NCBI RefSeq assembly: GCF_017094525.1
Contig: NZ_CP064788.1
Span: forward strand, 1,349,030 to 1,413,029
Reading direction: 5' to 3'
Source of the DNA: Halapricum desulfuricans
GTDB lineage: Archaea > Halobacteriota > Halobacteria > Halobacteriales > Haloarculaceae
Length of the DNA stretch: 64,000 bases
Shown here: positions 57,161 to 64,000 of the stretch, one piece after another
How positions within the stretch are numbered: the first letter of the stretch is position 1
Layout of the letters: each line of letters opens with the position of its first letter
Translations under genes and position numbers: made by a program
The notes under the pieces: model-generated
Seen by the model: the letters and a program-made list of their open reading frames with translations, nothing else
What the model was told of the DNA's origin: nothing
Databases searched by the model: none

Positions 57161-57260
57161 ACAGCATATTATGTGATAGATTAAGTTAATAGTTGGGATT
57201 ACAACAAGGCGACGTCACGTGGTTTATGGCATATCATGTCGGCTTCATCCCACGGCTAAA

Positions 57261-57401
57261 CAGTAGTTGCTGAAGTGGGAAATTGGACGGACTCGGTTGC
57301 GTCTCTTACTGGCTCTGAACCGCGTGCACCGAGTGTACGGAATTTTGAGTCGTGTTCGATCTACTGGCGAAACGCTATCGTCCGCGATTCAGCAACTACT
57401 G
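57261..57401. mobile_element. 141-bp MITE with 14-bp terminal inverted repeats and TAAA duplication
   Basis: The ends are CAGTAGTTGCTGAA and its exact reverse complement TTCAGCAACTACTG. TAAA flanks both sides (57257-57260 and 57402-57405). Removing the insert plus one TAAA rejoins CATCGGCTTTAGCCGTGG on the minus strand, matching the uninterrupted relic copy at about 50820-50838. The insert has no ORF. This is textbook structure for a non-autonomous DNA transposon; its parent is not in the window. Confidence 0.85.
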
Positions 57402-58105
57402 TAAAGCCGATGGGCTTTCGCCTCGCTACCGCTGTAACCCGCTTTGTCGAGAGGTCGTTGTTCGGGATCGTCACGATCTCGTTGTTCGGTGTCCGCACTC
57501 TGGTCGTCCGGAGCCCGATCCCGATCACGGTCCCGCCCCGGTCGTTCCAGCGCACGAAGTCCCCGACGTTGAAATTGCGATCAAGGATGAGGAACACGCC
57601 GCTGACGAGGTTGCTGATGACGTCCTGGCCGGCGACACCGATCGCCAGGGTACCGCGACGACGATAGCCGAGCCCGAGAGGTACCGCCCCAGGCCCGCGG
57701 CGGTGACCGCAACCGGGAACGCGAGAACCACGAAAAACACGCGTGTATAGAGGTCGACTGCGTTCTCCAGCGTCGGGTTGTTCTCGTTTCGCCGGTGAAC
57801 GATCCGTACGACCGGGGGCATGAAGAGTACGCGGCCCGCTGCGTAGACGGCCAGATACGCGACGACGAACAATCCAACGCTGACGAGCAAGGACCGATAC
57901 TGTTCGACGAGTGCCTCGAGAGCCATGCGGTCAGCACGTCCGCGCTATTCGTTAATCTTCGCCACGACCCGGAAATCGTCATCTCGTTTGCAACGCGTCG
58001 TCGTTGCTGTGCAACTCATAAATCACATATGGGTATATAGAGTGCGCTGACTCAGTCCGGGCCGCGAACGGAGCTACTATCACAGTGGTCTCCACACCGA
58101 CACGT

Positions 58106-58933
58106 ATGAACGATGCCCGACAGCGGGCCGCGATAGTCGAGCGAGCTGCACGCGCTGGTGGAGCAGTCGCACGGGACGCGTTCAGGGGGCCGCTCACGAT
58201 CGAGACGAAAGCGGGCAAGAACGATCTCGTGACCGACTCCGACCGAGAGACACAGCGACAGATCGTCCATACAGTTGCCCAAGAGTTCCCGGATGAGCCG
58301 TTTGTCTGCGAAGAAGAACTCGAACCGGCAGGGGACGCGGGCGGGCTGCCCAGCCAGCATACCGGGCCGATGGTCGAAGCGGTCCCCGAGACGGGACCGT
58401 GCTGGGTGGTCGATCCCATTGACGGAACCGCCAACTTTGCGAGAGGGAACGTCCTGTGGGCGAACAGCGTCGCGGCGGTCGTAGACAGCGAGACAGTCGC
58501 AGCAGCGACGTACCTGCCCGCAGTGCAGGACATCTACACCGCAGGACTGGAGAATGCAACGCGAAACGGCCAGCGACTCGCGGTCAGCGAACGGACCGAT
58601 CCAGAAACCTTTGCCGTCGCGCTGGTCGCAGCGTGGTCCAACGAGCGAAGCGACCGGTTCGGCGACCTCGCGCGCGCGATCAACCTGCGATTCGGTGACG
58701 GTCGCCGGTATGGGACGCTACAGTCGACGCTGGCGTTCGTTGCCAGCGGCGAACTCGAAGCGGCGGTCACGACCGAACCGACGACACCGTGGGACACGCT
58801 CGCGGGCGTCGAACTCGTCCGATCGGCTGGCGGTGTCGTAACTGACCTTCACGGCGACCAGTGGACGATCGGCAGTGACGGACTCGTCGCTTCAAATGGT
58901 GAGGCACACGAGGAACTCCTCGCAGCTGTCTGA
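58106..58933 (+). CDS. Inositol-monophosphatase-family phosphatase
   Basis: A 275-residue enzyme. The metal-binding motifs are 'KNDLVTDSDRETQRQIV' (first Asp), 'CEEELE' (Glu), 'VVDPIDGTANFARG' (central DPIDGT) and 'TPWDTLAGVELVRSAGGVVT' (WD..AG). Archaeal members act on inositol-1-phosphate or fructose-1,6-bisphosphate. The start MNDARQRAAIVERAARAGG is preferred over an upstream GTG-type extension. Confidence 0.9.
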   Translation: MNDARQRAAIVERAARAGGAVARDAFRGPLTIETKAGKNDLVTDSDRETQRQIVHTVAQEFPDEPFVCEEELEPAGDAGGLPSQHTGPMVEAVPETGPCWVVDPIDGTANFARGNVLWANSVAAVVDSETVAAATYLPAVQDIYTAGLENATRNGQRLAVSERTDPETFAVALVAAWSNERSDRFGDLARAINLRFGDGRRYGTLQSTLAFVASGELEAAVTTEPTTPWDTLAGVELVRSAGGVVTDLHGDQWTIGSDGLVASNGEAHEELLAAV

Positions 58934-58934
58934 G

Positions 58935-59660
58935 CTATTCGGCGTCGAGTTCGTCGGACTCGTAGTCGTCCTCGTATCGTTCCAGCGCCATTTCGAAGCC
59001 ACGCCTGGCCTGCTCGTAGGTCTCGCGGAGGTCGGCGATCGGCGTCTCGGTCGCGTCGACCCGCAAGTCGTCGTAGTACGGGTCGATCGCTCGCTGTTCG
59101 GTCGAGCGAACGAGCAAGGCCGCGCTCTGGACCGGGAGTTCCTCGCGCTTGTCGCCGCCCTCGACGTGGCCGGCCTCGAGCGCGTCGATCAGTCGCGCGG
59201 CGAGTGGACGATCCGGATCGGTGGACGGATCGTCCGGAGACGTGACCTCGTAGGCCGTCGCGGTCGCTTCGATGACCGATTCGCCGGTCAGGAGGTTACC
59301 CGCAACGGTGTAGTTGTCTCCGACACGGTGTCCGTACCAGGGCTTGCACTCGTCCCCGGAGAACGCGAACTCCCCGTCCGTCCCGACGCCGTGCAACTGA
59401 CGCTGCTCGCTCCCGTCGTCGGCGTTGAGCAGCGATTCCAGCGCGTCTTCGACAGCCAGTCCGTCGTCCAGGTATTCGACGCCCTTGCGGCCGAGTTCGA
59501 CGTTGACGAGACTCTGGGTCGCGACCGCTCCGTTCTCGCTGGCGAACGGACAGAGCGTCCCGACGCCGGGGAGTCGAGTCGTGACCGCGACGCCGAACCG
59601 GGTCTGCTCGGTACCGTCCTGATCGCGGTAGCGCTCGCGAACGCAGATACTGAACGTCAC
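58935..59660 (-). CDS. DUF1028 family protein (Ntn-hydrolase-like)
   Basis: A 241-residue protein, here started at the GTG at 59660 (MTFSICVRERYRDQDGTEQT). It includes 'FGVAVTTRLPGVGTLCPFAS', 'ENGAVATQSLVNVELGRKGV' and 'GDNYTVAGNLLTGESVIEAT', which are DUF1028 signatures. Family members start with 'TFSI' and have an Ntn-hydrolase-like fold of unknown substrate. An ATG at 59708 would add 16 residues. It ends one base after the convergent phosphatase gene. Confidence 0.85.
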   Translation of the reverse strand: MTFSICVRERYRDQDGTEQTRFGVAVTTRLPGVGTLCPFASENGAVATQSLVNVELGRKGVEYLDDGLAVEDALESLLNADDGSEQRQLHGVGTDGEFAFSGDECKPWYGHRVGDNYTVAGNLLTGESVIEATATAYEVTSPDDPSTDPDRPLAARLIDALEAGHVEGGDKREELPVQSAALLVRSTEQRAIDPYYDDLRVDATETPIADLRETYEQARRGFEMALERYEDDYESDELDAE

Positions 59661-59814
59661 AATTCGACGGTCGAGTGGGGTCGATGTTATACTATCGGCT
59701 CGGCTCACAGGACAACGGCCGGCTTACGCAACGTATAAATTGTATTTCGCTATATCAAATTCACCCCTCTACGGAGATGTCTACCACCGACTGCGAGAAC
59801 GGACTCGGTCCCGA

Positions 59815-60708
59815 TCAGTCCGCGAACCGTTCGACGTCGGCCTGCTCGGATAGCGCGTCGGCCTGCTCGCTGGGGAGTCGCTCGCGAAGGCGTTCGAGAA
59901 GTTGTCCGCCCTCACCGCGTTCGTTCTCGATCGCTCTGATCAGCGCGAGCGCACGCTGGACCCTGGTCTTGCGCCAGGACACCTCTCGGGACTCGTAGGT
60001 TCGGATCGCCCGCAAGAGGTCGACCTTCCGGAACTCCGGCCAGTAGGGGGCACAGAAGTACACGGCGGCCTCGTTGCCGTTGGCGTGCCACGGCAGAAAG
60101 TTCGAAGTCCGCTCGTCCCCGCCAGTTCGGATGATGAGATCGACGTCGCGGGTCGGCCCGTCGTACAGGCGGCGATCGACCGTCCCGACGTCAACGGCAC
60201 CGGGATCGAGGTCGCCGTCGCGCACGTCCCGGGCGATGCCCCGGGCCGCGTTCAGCAGTTCGGCACGGCCACCGTACGCCAGCGCGACGTTGAGCTGGAA
60301 CTGGTCGTACGACCGCGTTCGCCGGTCGGCGTAGGCGATCGCGTCCTGTACTCGCTCCGGCAAGCGGTCGATCTCGCCGATCGCACGGATCCGGACACCT
60401 GCCTCGTGGACGCGATCCGCGTCCGCGAACTCCCGGAGCTTCCGCTCGAGGAGATCGAACAGCGCCTCGCGTTCGTCGGCTGGCCGCTCGAAGTTCTCCG
60501 TCGAGAAGGCATACAGCGTCAACTCCTCGATCCCCAGTTCCTCGCACCATTCGAGGACAGCTTCCGTCGTCTCGGCACCCTCTCTGTGACCGTCAGTGGC
60601 GTCGTCGCCCTGCTCGCGGGCGTACCGTCGATTGCCGTCCTGAATGACGGCGACGTGGTCCGGCGTTCCCGATACTTCCCACTCCAGAAGCGTCTCGTAC
60701 AGCCGCAT
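59815..60708 (-). CDS. uppS: cis-prenyltransferase (undecaprenyl-diphosphate-synthase family)
   Basis: A 297-residue enzyme starting MRLYETLLEWEVSGTPDHVA. The family motifs are 'VAVIQDGNRRYAREQG' (catalytic Asp), 'GHREGAETTEAVLEWCEELG', 'LTLYAFSTENFERPADE', 'DVDLIIRTGGDERTSNFLPW' and 'EAAVYFCAPYWPEFRKVDLL'. It makes long-chain Z-prenyl diphosphates for dolichol-type carriers used in glycosylation. The huge upstream open frame is a shadow. Confidence 0.94.
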   Translation of the reverse strand: MRLYETLLEWEVSGTPDHVAVIQDGNRRYAREQGDDATDGHREGAETTEAVLEWCEELGIEELTLYAFSTENFERPADEREALFDLLERKLREFADADRVHEAGVRIRAIGEIDRLPERVQDAIAYADRRTRSYDQFQLNVALAYGGRAELLNAARGIARDVRDGDLDPGAVDVGTVDRRLYDGPTRDVDLIIRTGGDERTSNFLPWHANGNEAAVYFCAPYWPEFRKVDLLRAIRTYESREVSWRKTRVQRALALIRAIENERGEGGQLLERLRERLPSEQADALSEQADVERFAD

Positions 60709-60909
60709 CGCCGGTCCACGAAGCAACGATCGCACACGTGAGTCATGTCGAGCAGTCAGTATGAGTGTTGTGTTCTGATCTCGGCAACGGGAATATCGCG
60801 TCCCGGGACGGACATGACGGTCCGGTCGTCCGTCTGGACGACACGGGCTGGTCGGGCGGGCCACCGAAATATCGTGAGGCGTATTAGGCCGGGCGACAGA
60901 GCACTGATA

Positions 60910-61323
60910 ATGGCCGAAGAGATCATCGACGAGGAACTGTACGAACAGGCCGAGAACCTGCTCGAACCGGGCGAGATCGAGCTCAACGGTCTGATCGTCC
61001 ACACCGATTTCGGTCGCGACAAGGAGGCGGAACTGAACCAGGCGACAATCGAAATCGGTGACATCATCGCCGAGCATGCCGCGCCGGACGAGGAGACGTT
61101 CGTCTACTCGGGCACCGACGACCCGGAGTTCGGCCTCAACCAGCACCAGGGACTGACGCTCGAAGACGAGGAGTTCGTCTGGGAGTGCCAGCAACTCCTC
61201 CGCGAGGGGACGTTTCGGATCGTCTTCTACTACGAAGCCGACGCCGACCAGGAGGCGATCCTCGATGCTGTCTCGGCGGCCGGCTACACGGTCGTCGGCG
61301 TCGAAGGTCCACACGCTGCGTGA
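60910..61323 (+). CDS. DUF5778 family protein
   Basis: A 137-residue acidic soluble protein starting MAEEIIDEELYEQAENLLEP. It includes 'GEIELNGLIVHTDFGRDKEA', 'GTDDPEFGLNQHQGLTLEDE' and 'FRIVFYYEADADQEAILDAV', matching the haloarchaeal DUF5778 family of unknown function. The ATG at 60910 is favoured over the longer frame, which overlaps the divergent prenyltransferase promoter. Confidence 0.85.
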   Translation: MAEEIIDEELYEQAENLLEPGEIELNGLIVHTDFGRDKEAELNQATIEIGDIIAEHAAPDEETFVYSGTDDPEFGLNQHQGLTLEDEEFVWECQQLLREGTFRIVFYYEADADQEAILDAVSAAGYTVVGVEGPHAA

Positions 61324-61459
61324 CGTCAGGATCGATCTATCATGCGTCAAACTGGCATGGTGAATGTACACATGGACTTTGAACAGGTTTTAGATACTGT
61401 CGGACCTAACGTTCGATGAGAGACGACAACGTGACCGTAGCGACCACAGGTGAGATTAC

Positions 61460-62785
61460 GTGACACGGGCAACAGGCGTCATCACCGGGATGAGCGTTTC
61501 CCACCGTCAGGCGGACGTCCGCGAGATCGAGTCGGCAGCGGCGACAGACCAGCACGCCGTGGTCGACTGTCTGCTCGAAGAGGAGGCCGTCGCGGAGGCG
61601 TTCGCACTACAGACGTGCAACCGTGTCGAGGCCTACGTGGTGACTGACAGCGCCGACGCCGGTCGGGCCGTTCTGGAGGAGTATGCCGCCGAGATCCCCG
61701 ACTCGGTGATCGAGTGGCTCGACCACGAGGCGAGCCTCCGGCACCTGATGCGCGTGGCGGCCGGGCTGGAGTCGCTCGTCATCGGCGAGGACCAGATCAT
61801 CGGACAGGTCAGAGACGCCTTCGAGGACGCCCGAACCGCCGGAGGTATCGGACCGGTACTTGAGTCCGCGATCACCAAGGCGATCCACGTCGGCGAGCGC
61901 GCGCGTTCGGAGACGGCGATCAACGACGGCGTCGTCTCGGTCGGTAGCGCCGCCGTCGAACTGGCCGCCGCCGAGCACGACATCGATGGAGCGACCGCTA
62001 CAGTGATCGGTGCCGGCGAGATGGCGACGCTCTCGGCGAAGGCCCTCGACGCCAGAACCGACGTCGATCAACTGTTCGTGGTGAATCGGACGGTCGAACA
62101 CGCCGAACGCGTCCTCGATAGTGTCTCAGTCGACGGTGACTCGCTCGATATGAGCGACCTCGAGCAGGCGGTGACGACCGCGGATATCGTCATTTCGGCG
62201 ACGGGGACGACCGAACCAGTCGTCGATTCGGCATTGCTGGCCGATGCGGGCGAGACCATCGTGCTCGATCTCGCTCGCCCGCGAGACGTTCCCGAACGGG
62301 TCGGCCAGTTATCCGGCGTGACGCGGTACGATCTGGACGCGCTGAAGTCGGTCACCGAGGAGACGCGCGCTCAGCGCCGCGACGCCGCGCTCGAGGTCGA
62401 ACAGTTGATCGAGAAGGCGTTCGAAGAACTGCTCACCCAGTACAAGCGCAAGCGAGCGGACGAGGTCATCTCCGCCATGTACGAAGGAGCGGAGCGTCAC
62501 AAAGCCGCCGAGCTACAGAAGGCGTTCGCGAAACTCGATCTCGACGAGGGAGAGCGCGAAGTCGTCGAATCGATGGCGGACGCGATCGTCAACAAGTTAC
62601 TCGCCCCGCCGACGAGCAGTCTTCGGGACGCGGCCGAAGACGACGACTGGTCGACGATCAACACCGCCCTGCGACTGTTCGATCCCTCTCTCGAGGGCGA
62701 AACGCCGCCGATCGAGGAGTTCGTGACGGACGCGCCGGGGTCGGAGACGGACCGCGAGATCGTGCAGGATCGATTCGACGATTGA
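61460..62785 (+). CDS. hemA: Glutamyl-tRNA reductase
   Basis: A 441-residue enzyme from a GTG at 61460 (MTRATGVITGMSVSHRQADV). The catalytic Cys lies in 'FALQTCNRVEAYVV'. It also has 'LRHLMRVAAGLESLVIGEDQ', 'IIGQVRDAFEDARTAGG' and the NADPH-binding motif 'ATVIGAGEMATLSAKAL'. It reduces Glu-tRNA to glutamate-1-semialdehyde, the first step of haem, sirohaem and cobamide synthesis. The 136 bases upstream include a TATA-like TTTTAGATAC. The usual neighbour, a sirohaem synthase gene, is absent here. Confidence 0.95.
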   Translation: MTRATGVITGMSVSHRQADVREIESAAATDQHAVVDCLLEEEAVAEAFALQTCNRVEAYVVTDSADAGRAVLEEYAAEIPDSVIEWLDHEASLRHLMRVAAGLESLVIGEDQIIGQVRDAFEDARTAGGIGPVLESAITKAIHVGERARSETAINDGVVSVGSAAVELAAAEHDIDGATATVIGAGEMATLSAKALDARTDVDQLFVVNRTVEHAERVLDSVSVDGDSLDMSDLEQAVTTADIVISATGTTEPVVDSALLADAGETIVLDLARPRDVPERVGQLSGVTRYDLDALKSVTEETRAQRRDAALEVEQLIEKAFEELLTQYKRKRADEVISAMYEGAERHKAAELQKAFAKLDLDEGEREVVESMADAIVNKLLAPPTSSLRDAAEDDDWSTINTALRLFDPSLEGETPPIEEFVTDAPGSETDREIVQDRFDD

Positions 62786-62905
62786 TACGGATCGTCGTGT
62801 GCCGCTCTGACCAGCCTGTCGGTACGGAATAGACTTACACGAGAGGGGTTGGGAATATTTGCCAAGGTCGCCATTGTTTTGCCGTGCTGGGGAGTAACTC
62901 TACAC

Positions 62906-63643
62906 ATGACGGCAAAAACCTGTGTCGTGACGGGATCCTCGAGCGGAATCGGGCGGGCTATCGCCGAGCGGTTCGGCGAGGAAGGACACAACGTCGCAGT
63001 GAATTACAGAAGTTCCAGAGAGGGGGCCGAGCGGACGGCGGCCGCCGTCGAAGCGGCCGGTGGCTCGGCGTTGATCGCTCAGGCCGACGTGACCGACATC
63101 GAGGCTGTCCAACGGATGGGTGAGAAGGTCCACAGGGAGTTCGGATCGGTAGACGTGCTGGTGAACAACGCCGGGATCAATCAGGACGTCAAGTTCACCG
63201 AGATGACCCACGAGGAGTGGGATACGGTTCTGGACGTGCATCTCGACGGCGCGTTCCACGCCACCCAGACGTTCTACGACGACCTGGCCGCGTCCGAGGA
63301 GGGTCGGTTGATCAACATCTCCAGTATCATCGGCAAAGGCGGGAATTTCGGACAGGCGAACTACGCGACGGCCAAGGCAGGAATGTTCGGGTTCACGCGG
63401 ACGCTCGCGCTCGAACTCGCTCCCAAGGGATCGACCGCGAACTGTGTCGCGCCCGGCTTCATCGCGACCAGAATGGTCGAGGACCTCCCCGAGCATATCA
63501 AAGATCAGATCCGGGAGGACACGCCGCTCGGCCGGCTGGGTACGCCCGAGGAAATCGCGGAAATCGTCGCGTTTCTGGCGAGCGACCGATCGTCGTTCAT
63601 CACCGGTGAGGTCATCGACGCTAACGGGGGCAAGGACCTGTAG
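62906..63643 (+). CDS. Short-chain dehydrogenase, 3-oxoacyl-ACP/acetoacetyl-CoA reductase type
   Basis: A 245-residue SDR starting MTAKTCVVTGSSSGIGRAIA, with the cofactor motif TGSSSGIG, 'NVAVNYRSSREGAERTAAAV', 'VLVNNAGINQDVKFTEMTHE', the catalytic Ser in 'INISSIIGKGGNFGQ', 'YATAK' with Tyr and Lys, and 'NCVAPGFIATRMVEDLPEHI'. It resembles PhaB/FabG1 of haloarchaea, which makes (R)-3-hydroxyacyl-CoA for PHA. The rest of a PHA cluster is not in the window, so a general FabG role is possible. Confidence 0.88.
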   Translation: MTAKTCVVTGSSSGIGRAIAERFGEEGHNVAVNYRSSREGAERTAAAVEAAGGSALIAQADVTDIEAVQRMGEKVHREFGSVDVLVNNAGINQDVKFTEMTHEEWDTVLDVHLDGAFHATQTFYDDLAASEEGRLINISSIIGKGGNFGQANYATAKAGMFGFTRTLALELAPKGSTANCVAPGFIATRMVEDLPEHIKDQIREDTPLGRLGTPEEIAEIVAFLASDRSSFITGEVIDANGGKDL

Positions 63644-63669
63644 CTCCCGACGAGCGAGAGTGGTTTCCG

Positions 63670-64000
63670 TCAGGTCGCAGGATCCGGATGATCGCCGTCA
63701 GCAGCCGGCTCGGATAGTTCCGTTGCCGCGCTGTCATCGGGTGCTTCTGCCGGGTCGTCGTCTCCCGGTTTCTCTTCGTCGGGTTCGTCTACAGCGGACG
63801 CGTCTTCGACGGGTCCGTCGTCCTCGGCGACTGGAGTCGATGCAGCTTCCATCTCGGCGGCCATCTCGGCCATCGCCTCGGCGTCCTCGTCGGGGTCGTT
63901 GAGCACGTCCGCGGTATGCAACTTGATCTCCCCGCCGGCGCGGATCGTTCCGTCGACGGTCGCGTTCTCGTGCAGGCGGACGTTCTCGGCCGCGACGTCG
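63670..64000 (-). CDS. Bactofilin-like (polymer-forming) protein, C-terminal part (cut by window edge)
   Basis: The minus-strand frame enters from the right edge with DVAAENVRLHENATVDGTIR, then 'AGGEIKLHTADVLNDPDEDA' and an acidic tail (Asp/Glu/Ala/Pro) to a stop at 63670-63672. The 'V.LHENATVDGTIRAGGEI' beta-helix turns are typical of bactofilins/halofilins or related hexapeptide-like coils. The N-terminus lies outside the window. The family call is tentative. Confidence 0.55.
   Translation of the reverse strand, partial: DVAAENVRLHENATVDGTIRAGGEIKLHTADVLNDPDEDAEAMAEMAAEMEAASTPVAEDDGPVEDASAVDEPDEEKPGDDDPAEAPDDSAATELSEPAADGDHPDPAT

Larger units (their letters stand above)
55699..57437 (-). 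mobile_element. IS1341-type element with tnpB, itself carrying a MITE
   Basis: The element lies inside mscS. Its left end, on the minus strand, starts TTACAGCGGTAGCGAGGCGA near 57437. Its right end is GTGTGGAGGAGGTCAA at 55699. Both match the relic at 50793-51292. Only tnpB is present; there is no tnpA. A 141-bp inverted-repeat element sits within the left end. Without it the element is about 1.6 kb. No target duplication is expected for this class. Confidence 0.82.
55344..57926 (-). pseudogene. mscS: mscS mechanosensitive channel gene, broken by a frameshift and a nested insertion
   Basis: The 5' part starts at 57926 (MALEALVEQYRSLLVSVGLF, 'PTLENAVDLYTRVFFVVLAF') and shifts frame near 57651. 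It continues in another frame with the MscS pore-exit motif 'VFLILDRNFNVGDFVRWNDR' and 'RTPNNEIVTIPNNDLSTKRV', ending near 57437. The 3' part follows at 55698-55344 ('VRYRVEEPISVAYEANHDEI', 'TDYAERVVARLAEAGVAVAP'). Between them lies a TnpB element. The original would be a small-conductance osmotic channel of about 290 residues. Both the frameshift and the insertion abolish it. Confidence 0.85.

Noticed and set aside
57181-57260. IS200-type tnpA upstream of tnpB
   Set aside because: There is no HUH-transposase frame between the tnpB start and the element end; this is a tnpB-only (IS1341-type) element.

Overview
The window is a 64 kb piece of a haloarchaeal chromosome. The support is GC-rich DNA, acidic proteins, leaderless genes with TATA boxes about 25-35 bases before the start codon, an intron-containing tRNA-Trp, and archaeal marker genes: secE-spt5, pelota, phytoene synthase, archaetidylserine decarboxylase, DUF5794/DUF5795 and DUF5778. 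A complete hypC-D-E-A-B nickel-hydrogenase maturation cluster is rare in this class and points to a facultatively anaerobic or fermentative lineage such as Halorhabdus, Halapricum or Halodesulfurarchaeum. That assignment is inference.

Layout: 1-3 kb carries stress and small hypothetical genes (dpsA, DUF1508, an esterase). 3.2-10.8 kb is a peptide ABC transporter operon whose lipoprotein binding subunit appears circularly permuted. 10.9-29 kb is mostly housekeeping: tRNA-Leu, a J-domain protein, phosphoglycolate phosphatase, a GTPBP1-like GTPase, secE-spt5, crtB, gdh, an archaetidylserine decarboxylase, a Dna2/Cas4-like helicase-nuclease and small haloarchaeal families. 29.1-41.1 kb is a 12 kb provirus in the tRNA-Trp gene with 15-bp att repeats and a tyrosine integrase at its right end. 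Its leftward block (small membrane protein, spike with Tat signal and C-terminal anchor, two membrane proteins, P-loop ATPase) is the conserved block of pleolipoviruses. 41.2-46.6 kb has a glycosylase-like gene, tRNA-Ala, sod, an RNase Z-like hydrolase, a GAF histidine kinase and pelA. 47-50.7 kb is the hyp cluster. 50.8-57.9 kb is accessory DNA: an IS1341-type relic, two chromosomal recombinases, a VapBC pair and a full TnpB element that broke an mscS gene. 58-64 kb returns to housekeeping genes: an inositol-phosphatase-like enzyme, DUF1028, cis-prenyltransferase, hemA, an SDR reductase and a partial bactofilin.

Three observations stand out. (1) The early genes of the provirus form a chain of 4-bp start/stop overlaps that is continuous only in the excised circle. 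The att core lies inside a 44-codon ORF linking the integrase to the replication genes, so integration cuts the early operon in two. (2) The ABC binding protein carries its usual C-terminal lobe directly after the lipobox, followed by its usual N-terminal part. (3) At least seven complete or nearly complete copies (plus one partial copy) of an about 80-bp palindromic element lie between genes. Stem sequences differ strongly between copies while pairing of the two arms is kept, and two copies end exactly at a stop codon.

All calls come from reading the sequence. No database search was run, and family names are from memory.
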